Below, one piece after another: positions 10,701-21,194 of a stretch of DNA of 64,000 bases (its first letter is position 1; the number at the start of each line of letters is the position of its first letter). The stretch is from contig OY821777.1 of assembly GCA_963682175.1 (NCBI GenBank), forward strand, positions 14,590,001 to 14,654,000, in the 5' to 3' direction. A program made the position numbers and the translations under genes. This DNA comes from Triglochin maritima. Its lineage: Eukaryota > Streptophyta > Magnoliopsida > Alismatales > Juncaginaceae. Under the pieces are notes generated by a model. The model was not told the origin of the DNA and did no database searches. It saw only the letters and a list, made by a program, of their open reading frames with translations.

Positions 10701-11677
10701 GCAAAGACCTCTGGGAACTCCCGGACTATCTCGATGTCCTCCAATCTCCTCGCCTCTGGATCTGGAACTACCAAAGTGGCCACGAAAGCTCTGCAACCCT
10801 CCTGCAACAACTTCTGTGCCCTCACTGCTGAAACAACCACTCTGCCTCCTCTATCCTTCGTCCCCCTGATCAGCACATCAGGTAGACCTTTCCTCGGGAT
10901 CAGGATCTTCTTCTCCCGGCACAACACTCGCACATCGTACTGGGATAGCCAATCCATCCCCAGTATGACGTCGAAGTCCTCCATCGGCAACAAGATCAGG
11001 TCAGCCGGAAACTCCTGATCTCCCGAAACAATCGTGGCGCTGGGAAGAAAACTCCCCACAATGCCCACCAGACCGAAGGGTGTGCAGACTTCCAACGTGG
11101 CAGTCAACATCGCAGGGGTACGACCCAACACGCTCGCAAATCGCTCCGAGATGAACGAGTGTGTAGCCCCACAATCAAACAACACTCTCGTACTCAACCC
11201 AACAACAAAGAACGTACCTTCCACCACTGTGCTGACGTCTCTCGCCTCATCCGCATGGATGGTAAAGACCCGTCCAGTCCTCTGACCCTGCTGTGGCGGA
11301 ACAAAAGGTCGGCGACCTCCGCCTCTGCCTGCTGCTGACGACCCTGAATGCCTGCTAGACCCACCTGGCCCGCTCGGACAATCTCGCGCAAAGTGGCCTG
11401 GCTTGCCACACCCGTGACAAACCCCATGACCCCAACACTCTCCGGGGTGAACTCTGCCACAACCTCTACACGCCTCAGGCTGGCGTGGCCCACCTCCTCC
11501 AATCCGGGGCCTCTTGCCCGGGTTCCCTGCTAGCGGAGCACCCGGGCGTCCACTGACCTTCCCCGGTGCTCTCCTGGCCTCAGCATAATTCTGTTGTAAT
11601 CCTGATCGATGATCGTCGCAAACCGCATGGCATTGGCCTACGTCTGTGGCATACTGTATGTCACCTTAGTACGGAGG
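7771..11677 (-). pseudogene. Gag-pol polyprotein remainder: zinc knuckle, protease, RT, RNase H, integrase, chromodomain
   Basis: Domains on the minus strand. The zinc knuckle [14 protein letters not shown] is at about 11430-11389. The aspartic protease has [11 protein letters not shown] and ILGMDWL. The reverse transcriptase runs over about 10700-9950 with [10 protein letters not shown] and catalytic FVDDIL. RNase H has [14 protein letters not shown], then [11 protein letters not shown] and ADALSKK. The integrase has a zinc finger (H..., CLICQQVK), Asp in MDFVTRLP, Asp in ISDRDPRF and Glu in QTDGQSER. The C-terminus has IPMVNVRWQHHSEREATW, a chromodomain-type end. Breaks: an in-frame TAG at about 9656 replacing Gln between RT and RNase H, frameshifts after RNase H, within the integrase near 8500 and before the chromodomain near 8070. 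The 523-codon protease-RT frame (11227-9656) is uninterrupted, so decay is recent. Confidence 0.88.
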
Positions 11678-11682
11678 TGCTT

Positions 11683-12867
11683 TGATGCATTGCATACATT
11701 GCATCATATGTCTTTCATTTAGATTAATTTTAGATCAATAAATACTACTAAGGTATGTGTTTAGTCTTATTTACAGAATACAGGGACCTGAATGCAAATT
11801 ACACATATCCCGAGCATAAATGCGTGCAAGAGACTCGTTCCTGTCATAAAGACCAAGTTCAAGATTATCGGGATTCAAATGGAAGTCCATCCAAGCATAA
11901 ACGCATTCAAAGACCTAATTACAAAAAAAGCCAAGGAACTAATTGCAAATTACGAGTAACTTTTATTATTATGGAGAAAGTCTAAAGAAAAATCAATGTG
12001 GATCTCCAAATATATAAAGAAATAAAGTCGGAGCTCAAAAGAAAGGAAAGAATCAATCCAGACGCGCAAAAGATATTGAAATCATACCATAAACACACAG
12101 GAAAAATCCAGATTAAATCAGAGCGAATATTGAGGCGATTCCGCCGCACCTTATGTGTAATATGCGGCGATTCCGCCGCCCCCTTGTGGATCCGTGGCTC
12201 CGGATTTTGTCCAGTCGTGTTTCGCCACGTGTACTTTCCTATTTTATACCTAGGTCCCTTGTATCGGCTATAAATAGCCCCGAAACGTTGTGTAGAGGAT
12301 GTTCTTAGTTTTATGTTCTTAATTTTAGTTTTAGTTTTTGTTCTTCTCTTTAGCAATAAAATTCTGTTATTTTATTTCTTGTTTTTAGTTTTTTTTTGTA
12401 ATTCCTCTAGGAGGTTCTTCTCCTTCCCTCCATCTATGGGTTTCTAACTCTTTCCAAAGGGTGGAGGTGACGGATTTAGGGTGAAGAGAAGAAGAATAAA
12501 AGTTATTATTTTAATTTCGTGTTAGTATATTTTGATTACTTGAGTTTATGTTAAATCATTTATCATGTAATGCTTTATAACTAATATGATTTATTATAAG
12601 TTTCTGAATTCTCTAATCTAAACCCTATATCTAAACCTTCACCCAACGGAATTCACCATCTTTGTTCTTATTTTTGTTTTAATTGTTCATGTTTCTTGCT
12701 TTAGATAATTAAAAAACCAAAAATCTCAAAACCAACCATATTTCTCCCTTTCTCTTCCTTAATCGAAAATCACAAAATAACAAGATCTCTTCCTCCTTGT
12801 GTTCGACCCGTACTTGCCACGTCTTCATTGACGCCGTGCACTTGCGGTATAAATTTAATTCTCAACA
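11683..12867 (+). repeat. 5' LTR of the nested Tat/Athila-type element, 1185 bp
   Basis: Begins TGATGCATTGCATACATTGC and ends CTCAACA. It carries a TATA box (CTATAAATAG, 12268-12277), a poly(A) signal AATAAA at 12355-12360, and twin GC-rich GGCGATTCCGCC motifs (12137-12180). Bases 12646-12867 match the 3' LTR tail at 14741-14961, and the whole LTR matches the reverse complement of 61406-62639. Confidence 0.85.
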
Positions 12868-12873
12868 AGTTTT

Positions 12874-12891
12874 TGGCGCCGTTGCCGGGGA
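12874..12891 (+). promoter_or_regulatory. Primer-binding site (tRNA-Asp type)
   Basis: TGGCGCCGTTGCCGGGGA lies six bases after the 5' LTR. It is complementary to the 3' end of tRNA-Asp, the primer typical of Athila-type elements. Confidence 0.8.
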
Positions 12892-14332
12892 GGCAACGCA
12901 GATTTTGTTTTTTGTTGATTTCGATTATATTCTGTTTATCTTGTGCGCGATCTAAGTATTTGGATTTGTGTTTCAGGAGAAAATAGAGCGCGCGGTGAAA
13001 GCTGAACGCAGTCTGAGCAACAAGGGCGGCGGAATCGCCGCACATTTGAAGCATCTGGGCTTCAATTTTTTCTGGGGTCGTCTCCATCTCTGGATGGACG
13101 CGTAGAGCATCTGGGAAGTTTCGAGAGTGGGCGGCGAACCCGACTGAGCATTGCATAGGTAACCTTTGTTGCCTCTTTCGTCGTAATTTCTAGTTTCGGA
13201 AAATTTCCTTTTGTAGAACTGCACGTGTTAAGCTTAAATTCCATAATTGGCAATAACTCAACTCTGACCTAAAAAATTGGCAAAATTAGAAGGACTTAGT
13301 GCATGCATCATATAATGTTTTGTTTGCATTATTCTTGCTAAATACTTGCAAATTATTTTTATTGTTGAAGAGTGCTGGAGGCAAGGTACGTATCACGTTT
13401 TAACGATTGCATTTAAGAATATAATTTAGTTTGCATACAACCTTGCAATTGCCCCCATCTAAAGACCATTGTTTGACTATCTTTGCTAGATTTAAGTTAA
13501 ACTATCTTATGGGCAACTCCGTAGGATAAGATACGATGAGGATTTCATCACCCTTCCGTGGCCCACAAATCACAATCCTAAAGTGTCACCCAAGCCTTAA
13601 ATTAAAATCAATTAGACATTGGCCCCTAAGGATTCAGACTCAATTAAGGAGAAGATTGGTTTGACTTGCTATGACCTGAAGCTAATCGAATTTAATTTGG
13701 TGTCTAGAAAGTGTTTTTGTGTTGACGTAAGTCTTCAAGCGAAGTGGTTGTCTAATTGGCACCGACTCTGTCGGAAGCGCCCCCACTAGCTATGCACGGC
13801 CTAGCCAAGTTGGTTTGATTAGTGAGGGAGGTGAATCAAGCAAATCAATTCGACTCAACCAGTTAGGAATCATCTAGATTTAAGCGACACTAGGTCTAGG
13901 ATTGTTTGAACCGTGCTTGTTCAGGAAATTTCTGACTGACCCTCTTTTCTATCTTTAGAGTTAAATTTCCCTTCTCATCTGAGTCTTCTATCTTTTCTCA
14001 CCTCAATTCTCTAGATTAAGATTCATTTCTCATCTTTCCCCATTCTATTGATTGTTTCCTTTTGAAAAAAATATAAAAAAAACAAAAAAAATATATAATT
14101 AATTCTTGAAATTAAATTTGGAATTTGAACTCAAAAATTGATTCAACCCGGTGCACTCAGATTTGGATTCGGGACTTGAGTAATCGACTCTCACGAGTTC
14201 ATCTACGTTCCAGTCTGGAGCTTAGCCCCAATCCACCTGTTGCACCACCTCACCCAGATCCAATGGGTGAGAATGTTGTGAACCCGCCCATAACTCTGAG
14301 GGATTAATGCTACCCAGCGATGGCTGCTCAGC

Positions 14333-14740
14333 CATCGTGCATCGTTATGCCCACCATACATGGTCACGACATCGAACTTAAGGCACAATACATGAGTATG
14401 TTGCCTAAGTTCACCTCTAGGTAAGACCCATATCTCTTCCTTAGAGAATTTGAGGAAATCTACTCTCTTATGCAATACCAGCATATCTCTGAGGAGGCAG
14501 TGCGTCTGAAATTCGTGCCACTAGTACTGAAGGACGACGCTAAGAAATGACTATATAGTCTAGCAGAAAAATCCATTAAAAGTTTGGCTGAGTTTGTTCA
14601 AGTATTCTTAAAAAAATATTTCCCCAACCAAAAGACTATGAGGATTAGGAATGAAATTGTTGCATTCGTTCAATCTGAGAGCGAGCCGTTCTATTCTTAT
14701 CTAGAAAGATTTAAAAGTGTGCTGACCCAATGCCCTCATC
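14333..14740 (+). pseudogene. Gag relic of the nested Tat/Athila-type element
   Basis: The plus frame reads HDIELKAQYMSMLPKF, then a stop near 14418, LFLREFEEIYSL, VRLKFVPLVLKDDAKK, then TGA in place of the usual Trp, LYSLAEKSIKSLAEF, FLKKYFPNQKT, RNEIVAFVQ and YLERFKSVLTQCPHH. These are the conserved Retrotrans_gag blocks of Tat/Athila elements. The frame is cut at about 14740, where it joins the 3' LTR tail through a CATCACGGA-like junction. Bases 12892-14330 before it are the element's leader and hold no recognised gene. Confidence 0.75.
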
Positions 14741-14966
14741 ACGGAATTCACCATCTTTGTTCTTATTTTAGTTTTAATTGTTCATGTTTCTTGCTTTAGA
14801 TAATTAAAAACCAAAAATCTCAAAACCAACCATATTTCTCCCTTTCTCTTCCTTAATCGAAAATCACAAAATAACAAGATCTCTCCCTCCTTGTGTTCGA
14901 CCCCTACTTGCCACGTCTTCATTGACGCCGTGTACTTGCGGTATAAATTTAATTCTCATCATGCTT

Positions 14967-15561
14967 CCTCAGCCCCCGTATGAACTTCCTCGCCCTCTGC
15001 AGCGGCGTCACGCAAATCTCCGGACAGTAACGCTCCAGCGCGTTGAACCTCCGGGTATACTCAGCCAGGGTCGCCTCTCCCTGCTCGAGAGTTATAAACT
15101 CCTCTCTCCTCCCATCTCTTACATGCTCTGGGAAATACTGCTTCGTTGAACTCCCGCAGGAATTCCTCCCAGCTGACCTCAGTCCTGCCCTCAAACACCA
15201 CTGCATATGTGGTCCTCCACCAGTTGGACGCGTCTCCGCCCAACACATACGCTGCCAAGCTTGTCTGCCTCTCAGGCGGGCACTCAATCGCCTGAAGGAT
15301 CTCCTGAATCTTCAGGACTCAGTCCTCCGCAGCCTCAGACTCTCCTCTACCATCAAAGGTAGGCGGGTGTTGTCTCATAAAGCGGTCGAGCAACGCTCCT
15401 GCCGCTGCTGACTCTCCTCTGCCTGACTGGCGATCCAACATCGCTCCCAGTCGCCCCACCGTGTCATAGAGCATCCACCGCTCCTCTGCCCAGTCTGCGC
15501 CCCCAGTCTCACTGCTGGTGCTACGGTCTCGTAGGGGAGGTCCCACGCGTCTTGGAGGCAT
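14967..15561 (-). pseudogene. Gag N-terminal part of the chromovirus
   Basis: Starts MPPRRVGPPLRDRS at 15561 and runs through QHPPTFDGRGE, where a TGG-to-stop-type break follows EAAED. It then continues as AAYVLGGDASNWWRTT, VSWEEFLREFNEAVFP, and after a frameshift YFPEHVRDGRREEFITLEQG, LAEYTRRFNALERYCPE and FIRGLRKH. These blocks are the Retrotrans_gag domain. The frame is cut at 14966 by the nested element and resumes at 11677 ([14 protein letters not shown]), where AAGCA (TGCTT on the plus strand) is duplicated. Confidence 0.8.
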
Positions 15562-15666
15562 CTATACACAAAGAAAACAGCACACGTCAAAACCATGAAT
15601 GCATGAACTAATGCAGACACTAAACTCTAAGGGTGGCTTCTTTGGATAAGGACACTAGAACCGACC

Positions 15667-15678
15667 GCTCTGATACCA
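15667..15678 (-). promoter_or_regulatory. Primer-binding site (initiator tRNA-Met)
   Basis: The minus strand reads TGGTATCAGAGC three bases after the end of the 5' LTR. This is complementary to the 3' end of plant initiator tRNA-Met and is the standard primer-binding site for this class. Confidence 0.85.
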
Positions 15679-16079
15679 AGTTGTAACATCCTCAACACAG
15701 CGGAAAATTTAAAATTTTAATAACACACAATCAACAGAGGATATTACACAAATACTAAACACCGGTGCACCAACATATATAATATAATATAAATGAACAT
15801 CAGAGTATTTAAAAAGTTGCGATTACATCAAAAGACTATACAAATGGAAGCAGTAATCACTCGACCTCAACTGAGAGAAAGCTGGATCTGGTAGCAGTGC
15901 TCCTCTCCTCGGTCACCACCCCCTATCGCCGCTCACGGCCTGAAAGTAAACATGCAACAATGCCTGAGTTTCCTGAGGAAACCCCGTATGCTAAACTCTA
16001 CAATACATGAACTGAAAGACACCCTAACATGCAATTCTACTGAACAAGAAAGCATCTCAAACAAAAGGCTGGGCTCCAG

Positions 16080-16560
16080 GGCTCTTTCACCCAACCACAG
16101 CACACACCACGGTCATGGGGCTCCAGGTCTAATCTCAACCAACCACTGTACCACACACTCGTCGCCAAGCTGGGCTCCAGGTCTAATCTCAACCAACCGC
16201 AGCTACCACGACACGACCAATGGCTCCAGGTCTATTTTCAGCCAACCCAAACGCATAAGGGCTCCGGGTCTATTTTCAACCAACCCCTACACACGGTCCC
16301 TGCTCAGGTTCCAGGCCTCTTTCAGCCAACCTGAACGCACTACGGGGCTCCAGGTCTTTTTCAACCAACCACGCACAGACTAGCTGAGCTCCATGTCTTT
16401 TTTAACCAACCGCAGCTCTCACACAGTTACGGGGCTCCAGGTCTCATTCAACCAACCGCCGCAACACCACAATTCTAAGTTGGGCCTCAGGCCTATTTCA
16501 GCCAATCCCAAGCTCTCGCACCGTCATGGGGTTCCAGGTCTATTTCAACCAACCACCGCA
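16080..16560. repeat. Minisatellite in the LTR, about ten degenerate copies of a ~50-bp unit
   Basis: The core GGGCTCCAGGTCTATTTCAACCAACC recurs roughly every 45-60 bases (for example near 16120, 16168, 16222, 16260, 16310, 16345, 16390, 16433, 16480 and 16530) with variable spacers of CA-rich sequence. It lies next to the palindrome array in the 5' LTR of the chromovirus. The truncated 3' LTR lacks it. Confidence 0.85.
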
Positions 16561-16654
16561 ACTCTCGTGCGCCCTAGCACACTTGCCGAAAGAACATCGG
16601 CACCACACTCGCCCCACACGGACGACCACAACAGCAACACCTCATAGTGCAAAA

Positions 16655-17305
16655 GTCCCGGTCGACCGAATCAAGCAAATACAGGGCAAATCACCTCGAC
16701 CGGCACTCCCTCGGTCGACCAATTTCCCAAACCACACTCGTTCGGTCGAACCAAAGTCAAGGGACGATCGACCGTTTAGATGGTCAACTCCCAAGTTCAA
16801 CGAACAAAACGACCATTCGGTCGAACGGCAAAGGGGCCCCGTTCGACCAAAAGTCACCAGGGACAAATCCCACAACGAATTCGGTCGAACACCCGAGCAC
16901 TCTCGGTCGACCGAATCCCACCAGGGAATATTCCCTCACTCGCACCACGAGTCCGGTCGAACGCCGAGACCTCCTCGGTCGACCGAATTCCTCCAGAGTG
17001 TTCCCCACGATCAGCACACAAGTCCGGTCGACCGAAACTACCTTCGGTCGAACCGACCACTATTCTCACTTAAGTCACGGTCGGACGAAGTCAATGAGCG
17101 GTCGACCGTTTGCATGGTCAATCGCTCCCAACCGACTTAAGACAGTGCACACGGTCGAACGGCAAAGGGGACCCGTTCGACCGAATCTCACCAGGCTTGC
17201 CTCCCATGCATAATCGGTCGACCGCCCTTGGGGCATCGTTCAACCGATTTGAGGCAGAACCCGAATTCTCTTCACGAACGGTCGACCGTTTGCACCAACC
17301 GGCCG
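16655..17305. repeat. Array of CGGTCGACCG palindromes in the chromovirus LTR
   Basis: The 10-bp palindrome CGGTCGACCG, or a one- to two-base variant such as CGGTCGAACG, occurs about 15 or more times in 650 bp at roughly 30-50-base spacing. Examples start at 16659, 16907, 16977, 17027, 17099, 17216 and 17280. Many copies are followed by AA or TTT. The intervening sequence is not repeated, so this is not an ordinary tandem repeat. Confidence 0.9.
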
Positions 17306-17723
17306 ACTGATCAGGCAGTGAAATCTGCTGCATGTTTACTTGCGACGAGCCGAAAGTCCTACTGTCGACTTCCAAATACTCACGCTAACTAAGTGAGCGA
17401 GCTAGACATACCGAAGGCTTGAAGAAGCCTTTGAAGAACCACGACGATGCCTCCACGAGCACGTCTCCCCAAATCACGATCCGTCGACGAACCTCGCGTC
17501 CAAACGACGATCAATCGCCTCCCCGACGATCCACAGCCACAACACCACCTCCGACAACCTCCAACAACCAACCACAACCACCGAAACACGAGTTAGGTAG
17601 AGGGAGAGAGGACCAAAATGGAAACCACGGGATGAGCTAACAACCGACCAACTCACCTCCACCACAAACGGCTCCGAACTCGACTCGCCAGAGATCACCT
17701 CTTCTTCACCGGAGCACCACTGC

Positions 17724-17725
<2 letters not shown>

Positions 17726-17760
<35 letters not shown>

Positions 17761-17800
17761 CGAGTGAGAGAGAGAGCAACGAGAGAGAGAGAGAGATTTC
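17726..17800. repeat. GA microsatellite in the 5' LTR
   Basis: Counterpart of the tract at 7463-7543. The first run is longer here ((GA) about 14) and the later run shorter. These differences are among the few between the two LTRs. Confidence 0.85.
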
Positions 17801-17998
17801 CCCCCAAATATCTCCTCCAATCAAATCCTCACCATCCATTTCCTTCCTTTCCATCTCCACAACACATCTCATCTCCTCTCCATCACAACCCTCCATCCAT
17901 CCATCTTCAATCCAAGCCATCCATCACCATCTCCCCCTAATCACCACCTAAACAACAACAAAGCACAATTAGGATTAGGATTTGGATAGAATCCTACA

Positions 17999-18299
17999 GA
18001 AATAGCTCAATTGGTACCAATGATTTTTCCTTCAATTAAAGGTTATACGTTTGAAACCTAATTTTAGGCATTTAAGGAGATCATTTTAAAGTTGAGTTAG
18101 CTTAGTTGGTATCAAAGGTTGTCTGCAAATCTGAACTACACCAGTAGGGTACAAAATAGAGGTAACCCACAGGGAAGGCTCCTGCTCTTTCTTAACAGTG
18201 AATCAATGGTGAGAGGATCATATAAAAAATGTTTGATTAAATTAGTGGCATGCCTATGCTTAATGCTTTCAGCAAGTCGTATGTATTCCAGACTCTTCC
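17999..18299 (+). other. Unique segment with two tRNA-like A boxes (possible SINE debris)
   Basis: TAGCTCAATTGGTACC near 18004 resembles a tRNA A box, and GTTTGAAACC near 18050 resembles a B box at the right distance. A second A-box-like TTAGCTTAGTTGGTAT lies near 18098. This suggests decayed tRNA-derived SINE sequence, but no cloverleaf can be drawn. The rest shows no recognisable gene. Confidence 0.3.
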
Positions 18300-20382
18300 T
18301 GTAACATCCCGAAACAGCGGAAATTTTAAAATTTTCATCAAGACAATAGAAATCAATAATCAAAGACGGAATTGTTACTTCTCATAAGACATATAAGCGG
18401 TGCACCATATTACATCAGAGTTTGTCAAAATGATACATGATTACAACAGAACGACAAAAGTGGATAAACGTAATCATGTCGACCTCAATGATCCGAATAG
18501 AGGATCCGATCCCAAGATGCGTGCGCCCGCTGATCACCACCCAACTAGACCTACTGCGGTCCTGAAAAAGATAAAACAACAATGCCTGAGTTTCCATAAG
18601 AGAACCCCGTATGTCAAGCTCACCTATATGCATGTAGTAGTACAAATGAACCTATCATACTAGTAGCATGTCATGTCATCAACAATAAGGAAAAAAGTTC
18701 CCCCGAAGGGTAACACGGGACATCAATCCGACAATCATCATCGGGTCTCCCAATGAGACCTACAGTAGGCACATACGGTCTAACGGAACATGACGTGACA
18801 CTCCCCACACGCAGCTACACTAATCATGGGGTTCGGTAGGGAGCATCCGCCAAGTCTGCACTATAAGAAAAAGATCTGTAACTTCGTGGTCGAAACCACA
18901 CCAACGGAGCCGTCGCTCGGTCAGTCCATCAATCATCATCTCAGTAGGTGTCCATCTGAGGAACATAGACGGAACAACATTGGCACATCAATCATCATCG
19001 CCGGAACAGCATCGGCGACATCACCGGAACAACATCGGTGGTCCATCAATACGTCCGGCACAACATCGGACGGGTCCAGACCGAAGTCTGCCAGGTCATC
19101 AGGCTCCACGAGCCGCAAACACCAACCGCGCCGTTATAAAAGAAGGGCAGCGACCTCCGTAGCCGCATAGGCCTGTAGTCACCTCACCCAACGACAGTTG
19201 CATGCCCGCACAATCATCATACATTGGGATCCACGATCCCTCAGGCATGCTACTCTACAATGAGTCCAATCAATCCATCACATTGGTCACGATCCATACA
19301 TGGAGGTGACGCGTCCCGAACACCCACACTCTTCCACACGACGGTCCCTATGCAGGCACGCGTAACGCAACCACTGTCACCTCCCGGCTCACGCACAAGG
19401 CGAGGACACGAGTTTCCGTGGACAGAGTTGGCATCCCAAACGGAACCAGGAATTCAGTCCTGTGCAAGAATGGTCGACCAAAAGAGGCAACTCGGTCGAC
19501 CATTTCCTCAAGGGAATCGGTCGACCAAAAGTCTGCAACGGTCGAACTATTTGCGCAAAACTTAAGTCCCAACGGTCTACCGAAAGTCTAAAACCGGTCG
19601 ACCGATACGAGGTCAAAATCCGGAGTCTGGTCAACATTAATTCAAAACTATCGGTCGATCGACTCAGGGGTCTCGGTCGACCGAAAACTATCAGGGCATC
19701 CTAGCATTTCTAAGTCATAAAACGGTCGACCGCAACAAGCATAAATATCCAGTACACTTAAGTTCCGGTCGACCGACCACAAGGAACCGGTCGACTGAAA
19801 ACAACCAGGCAATCAAAATACACTACATTCGGTCGACCGCCCGAAGGGCCCGGTCGACCGTTGGTCATCTTCAACCTCGCGCCAGCCGAGGATTTACACA
19901 AAAACTCATCGTCGGAGAGGTCTCTGATCTCCCCCGACCGACCAACACAACCCTCCCACGAGGGTTAACAACAAAATCACACTAAGGAGCGGCATACCTC
20001 GAAGAAGCAACAAATCCGCCGGAGCATCGCTCGCGCCTCCGTCACCTCTTCGACAACAACCACCTTCGCACGCCTTACATCCTCGCCTCCGCGACTCCGA
20101 GCTCAACTCCGCCCGCCGAAGCCTCCTCCTCCACTGCGTCGGAAAAGTGAAAGAAAGGAAAGTGAGAGGGATAGAGCAAGTGAGTGAGAGAGAGGGGTTT
20201 TCTTCACTTAAACCCAACCAAACCCGAGTCTACAATACCCTACACCCTCATCCCATCACACTCCACGCCGCCACTGTTCACGTCTCCCATTCCCCAAGCA
20301 AAACACTGCACATCACCTCTTCCCCATACTAATCTCCTCCTTAATCTCCATTAACCCCTAAGCAAAGGTTTGGCATCTAACA
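18300..20382 (-). mobile_element. Solo LTR related to the chromovirus LTR, 2083 bp, TSD CTTCC
   Basis: Begins TGTAACATCC, ends TCTAACA, and is flanked by a perfect 5-bp TSD, CTTCC (18295-18299 and 20383-20387). The opening (CAGCGGAAATTTTAAAATTTT, then CGGTGCACCA) matches the start of the LTR at 15682 and the solo LTR at 38880. It holds GGCACAACATCGG-type repeats (about 18975-19080), a CGGTCGACCG array (19468-19865) and a purine-rich GAGAGAG tract near 20187. No internal region exists, so it formed by LTR-LTR recombination. Confidence 0.88.
19468..19865. repeat. CGGTCGACCG palindrome array in the solo LTR
   Basis: About 13 copies of CGGTCGACCG or close variants (CGGTCGACCA, CGGTCTACCG, CGGTCGATCG, CGGTCGAACT) in 400 bp. 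The order of flanking words is partly conserved with the array at 40050-40545, ending in both with CCGGTCGACCGTTGGTC. Confidence 0.9.
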
Positions 20383-20387
20383 CTTCC

Positions 20388-21190
20388 AGACTTATCTTAA
20401 TTTTTAATTAACAACTAAGGGAGGTAGTGCTTCGGGGCGTTGGATATACACATCATAACATCACATAACCATGACCCAATATTTAAAGTAAAACATGAAA
20501 CTGTGGGTGAAATTCGATTGGTTTCAACCAATTTTTTAAGAGACTTATTCAATTTAAAATTTTAGTGAGAAAATGTTGTTTAAATGGTTCAGATCTTAGA
20601 TTTCTATTGTGTGTATCTTACACACAAATCAATCAATTCATCCCCAACAAGTATAATACTTTAGGAGCTTATAAATAGATGTATTCCAACCTTATTTACA
20701 TAACTCTTACACTTCTAATTGCCTTATACATCTAAGAGAAACTCATAATCCTCAAATCCCTAAATCCTACACTCTAAGCCTAAAACTTCCACACATTTGA
20801 TCAATTCCATATTATACTCAAAGTGTACTCAAGTTAGAGTGTGTTTGATCCACTCAAGTTGTTGTCAACAGAAGTAGAGGTTTCGGTGAAAGCCCGAAAC
20901 ATCCCTCTCGGATTGTGAGAGGAAGAAACCAATTTGGTAGGGTTGTTCGCGGAGCTTGTTTTGTAAAGGTGTTCTCTCCCGGCCCAGAACGAGGAATGGA
21001 TAGTGAAGTTGTGGGCGGAGCTCGTGGAGTCGAGTGGAGCTTGCAAGAGAGGAAGTAGGTGAGATGTCGGACCTCTATAAAAAAATTGTGTCTTTTTTGA
21101 TTTGCTTTTCTTTACTTGTGTTTTATTGTTTATTTCCGCTGCATCTATTGTTGAATCAAGTAGAGAATTATATAAGTAATTAGATTAATT
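20388..21190 (+). mobile_element. Copia-like LTR debris (downstream half of an LTR)
   Basis: From about 20600 the sequence has the layout of an LTR transcript start and leader: a TATA box in CTTATAAATAG (about 20670), then a C/A-rich unstructured stretch, ending in TTTCCGCTGCATCTATTGTTG near 21135-21158. No ORF, TSD or second LTR is found. Assignment is by style only. The first 200 bases (20388-20600) are AT-rich with nothing recognisable. Confidence 0.35.
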
Positions 21191-21194
21191 AGGG

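Larger units (their letters stand above)
11683..14961 (+). mobile_element. Tat/Athila-type LTR element nested in the chromovirus gag
   Basis: TGCTT at 11678-11682 and 14962-14966 is a perfect 5-bp TSD. The element starts TGATGCATTGC and ends CTCATCA. It has a complete 5' LTR (11683-12867), a tRNA-Asp-type primer-binding site, a leader, a gag relic, and only the last 221 bp of the 3' LTR (14741-14961). Everything between gag and the 3' LTR tail is deleted, so it carries no pol and cannot move by itself. A relative sits at 61406-62639 on the minus strand. Confidence 0.88.
7104..17998 (-). mobile_element. Ty3/gypsy chromovirus (Tekay/Del-like), minus strand, interrupted
   Basis: Order on the minus strand: 5' LTR (17998-15682), primer-binding site, gag, protease, reverse transcriptase, RNase H, integrase, chromodomain-like end, polypurine tract, and a truncated 3' LTR (7737-7104). 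The chromodomain-type C-terminus and 2.3-kb LTRs fit the Tekay/Del branch. Gag is split by another element at 11683-14961. In-frame stops and frameshifts in pol show it is no longer autonomous. Only the upper flank (GAAAT after 17998) remains for a TSD test because the lower end is deleted. Confidence 0.85.
15682..17998 (-). repeat. 5' LTR of the chromovirus, 2317 bp
   Basis: On the plus strand it begins TGTAACATCC and ends AATCCTACA, so TG...CA on both strands. Its upper 630 bp match 7104-7737 almost base for base, including the GA microsatellite and the ATTAGGATTAGGAT run. Its lower part (CAGCGGAAAATTT...GGTGCACCAA) resembles the starts of the solo LTRs at 18300 and 38880. Inside are a minisatellite (about 16080-16560) and an array of CGGTCGACCG palindromes (16655-17305). 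Confidence 0.85.

Noticed and set aside
10025..11285. Plus-strand open frames opposite the polyprotein
   Set aside because: They are antisense shadows of the gag-pol frame, which has clear protease and reverse transcriptase motifs on the minus strand.
16526..17213. Long plus-strand frames rich in Arg/Ser/Thr over the palindrome array
   Set aside because: Three overlapping frames are open because the array is rich in CGGTCGACCG and poor in stops; no codon-level constraint or domain is visible.
16655..17305. CRISPR-like array
   Set aside because: Repeats are 10-bp palindromes with irregular spacing in a plant LTR; no CRISPR biology applies.
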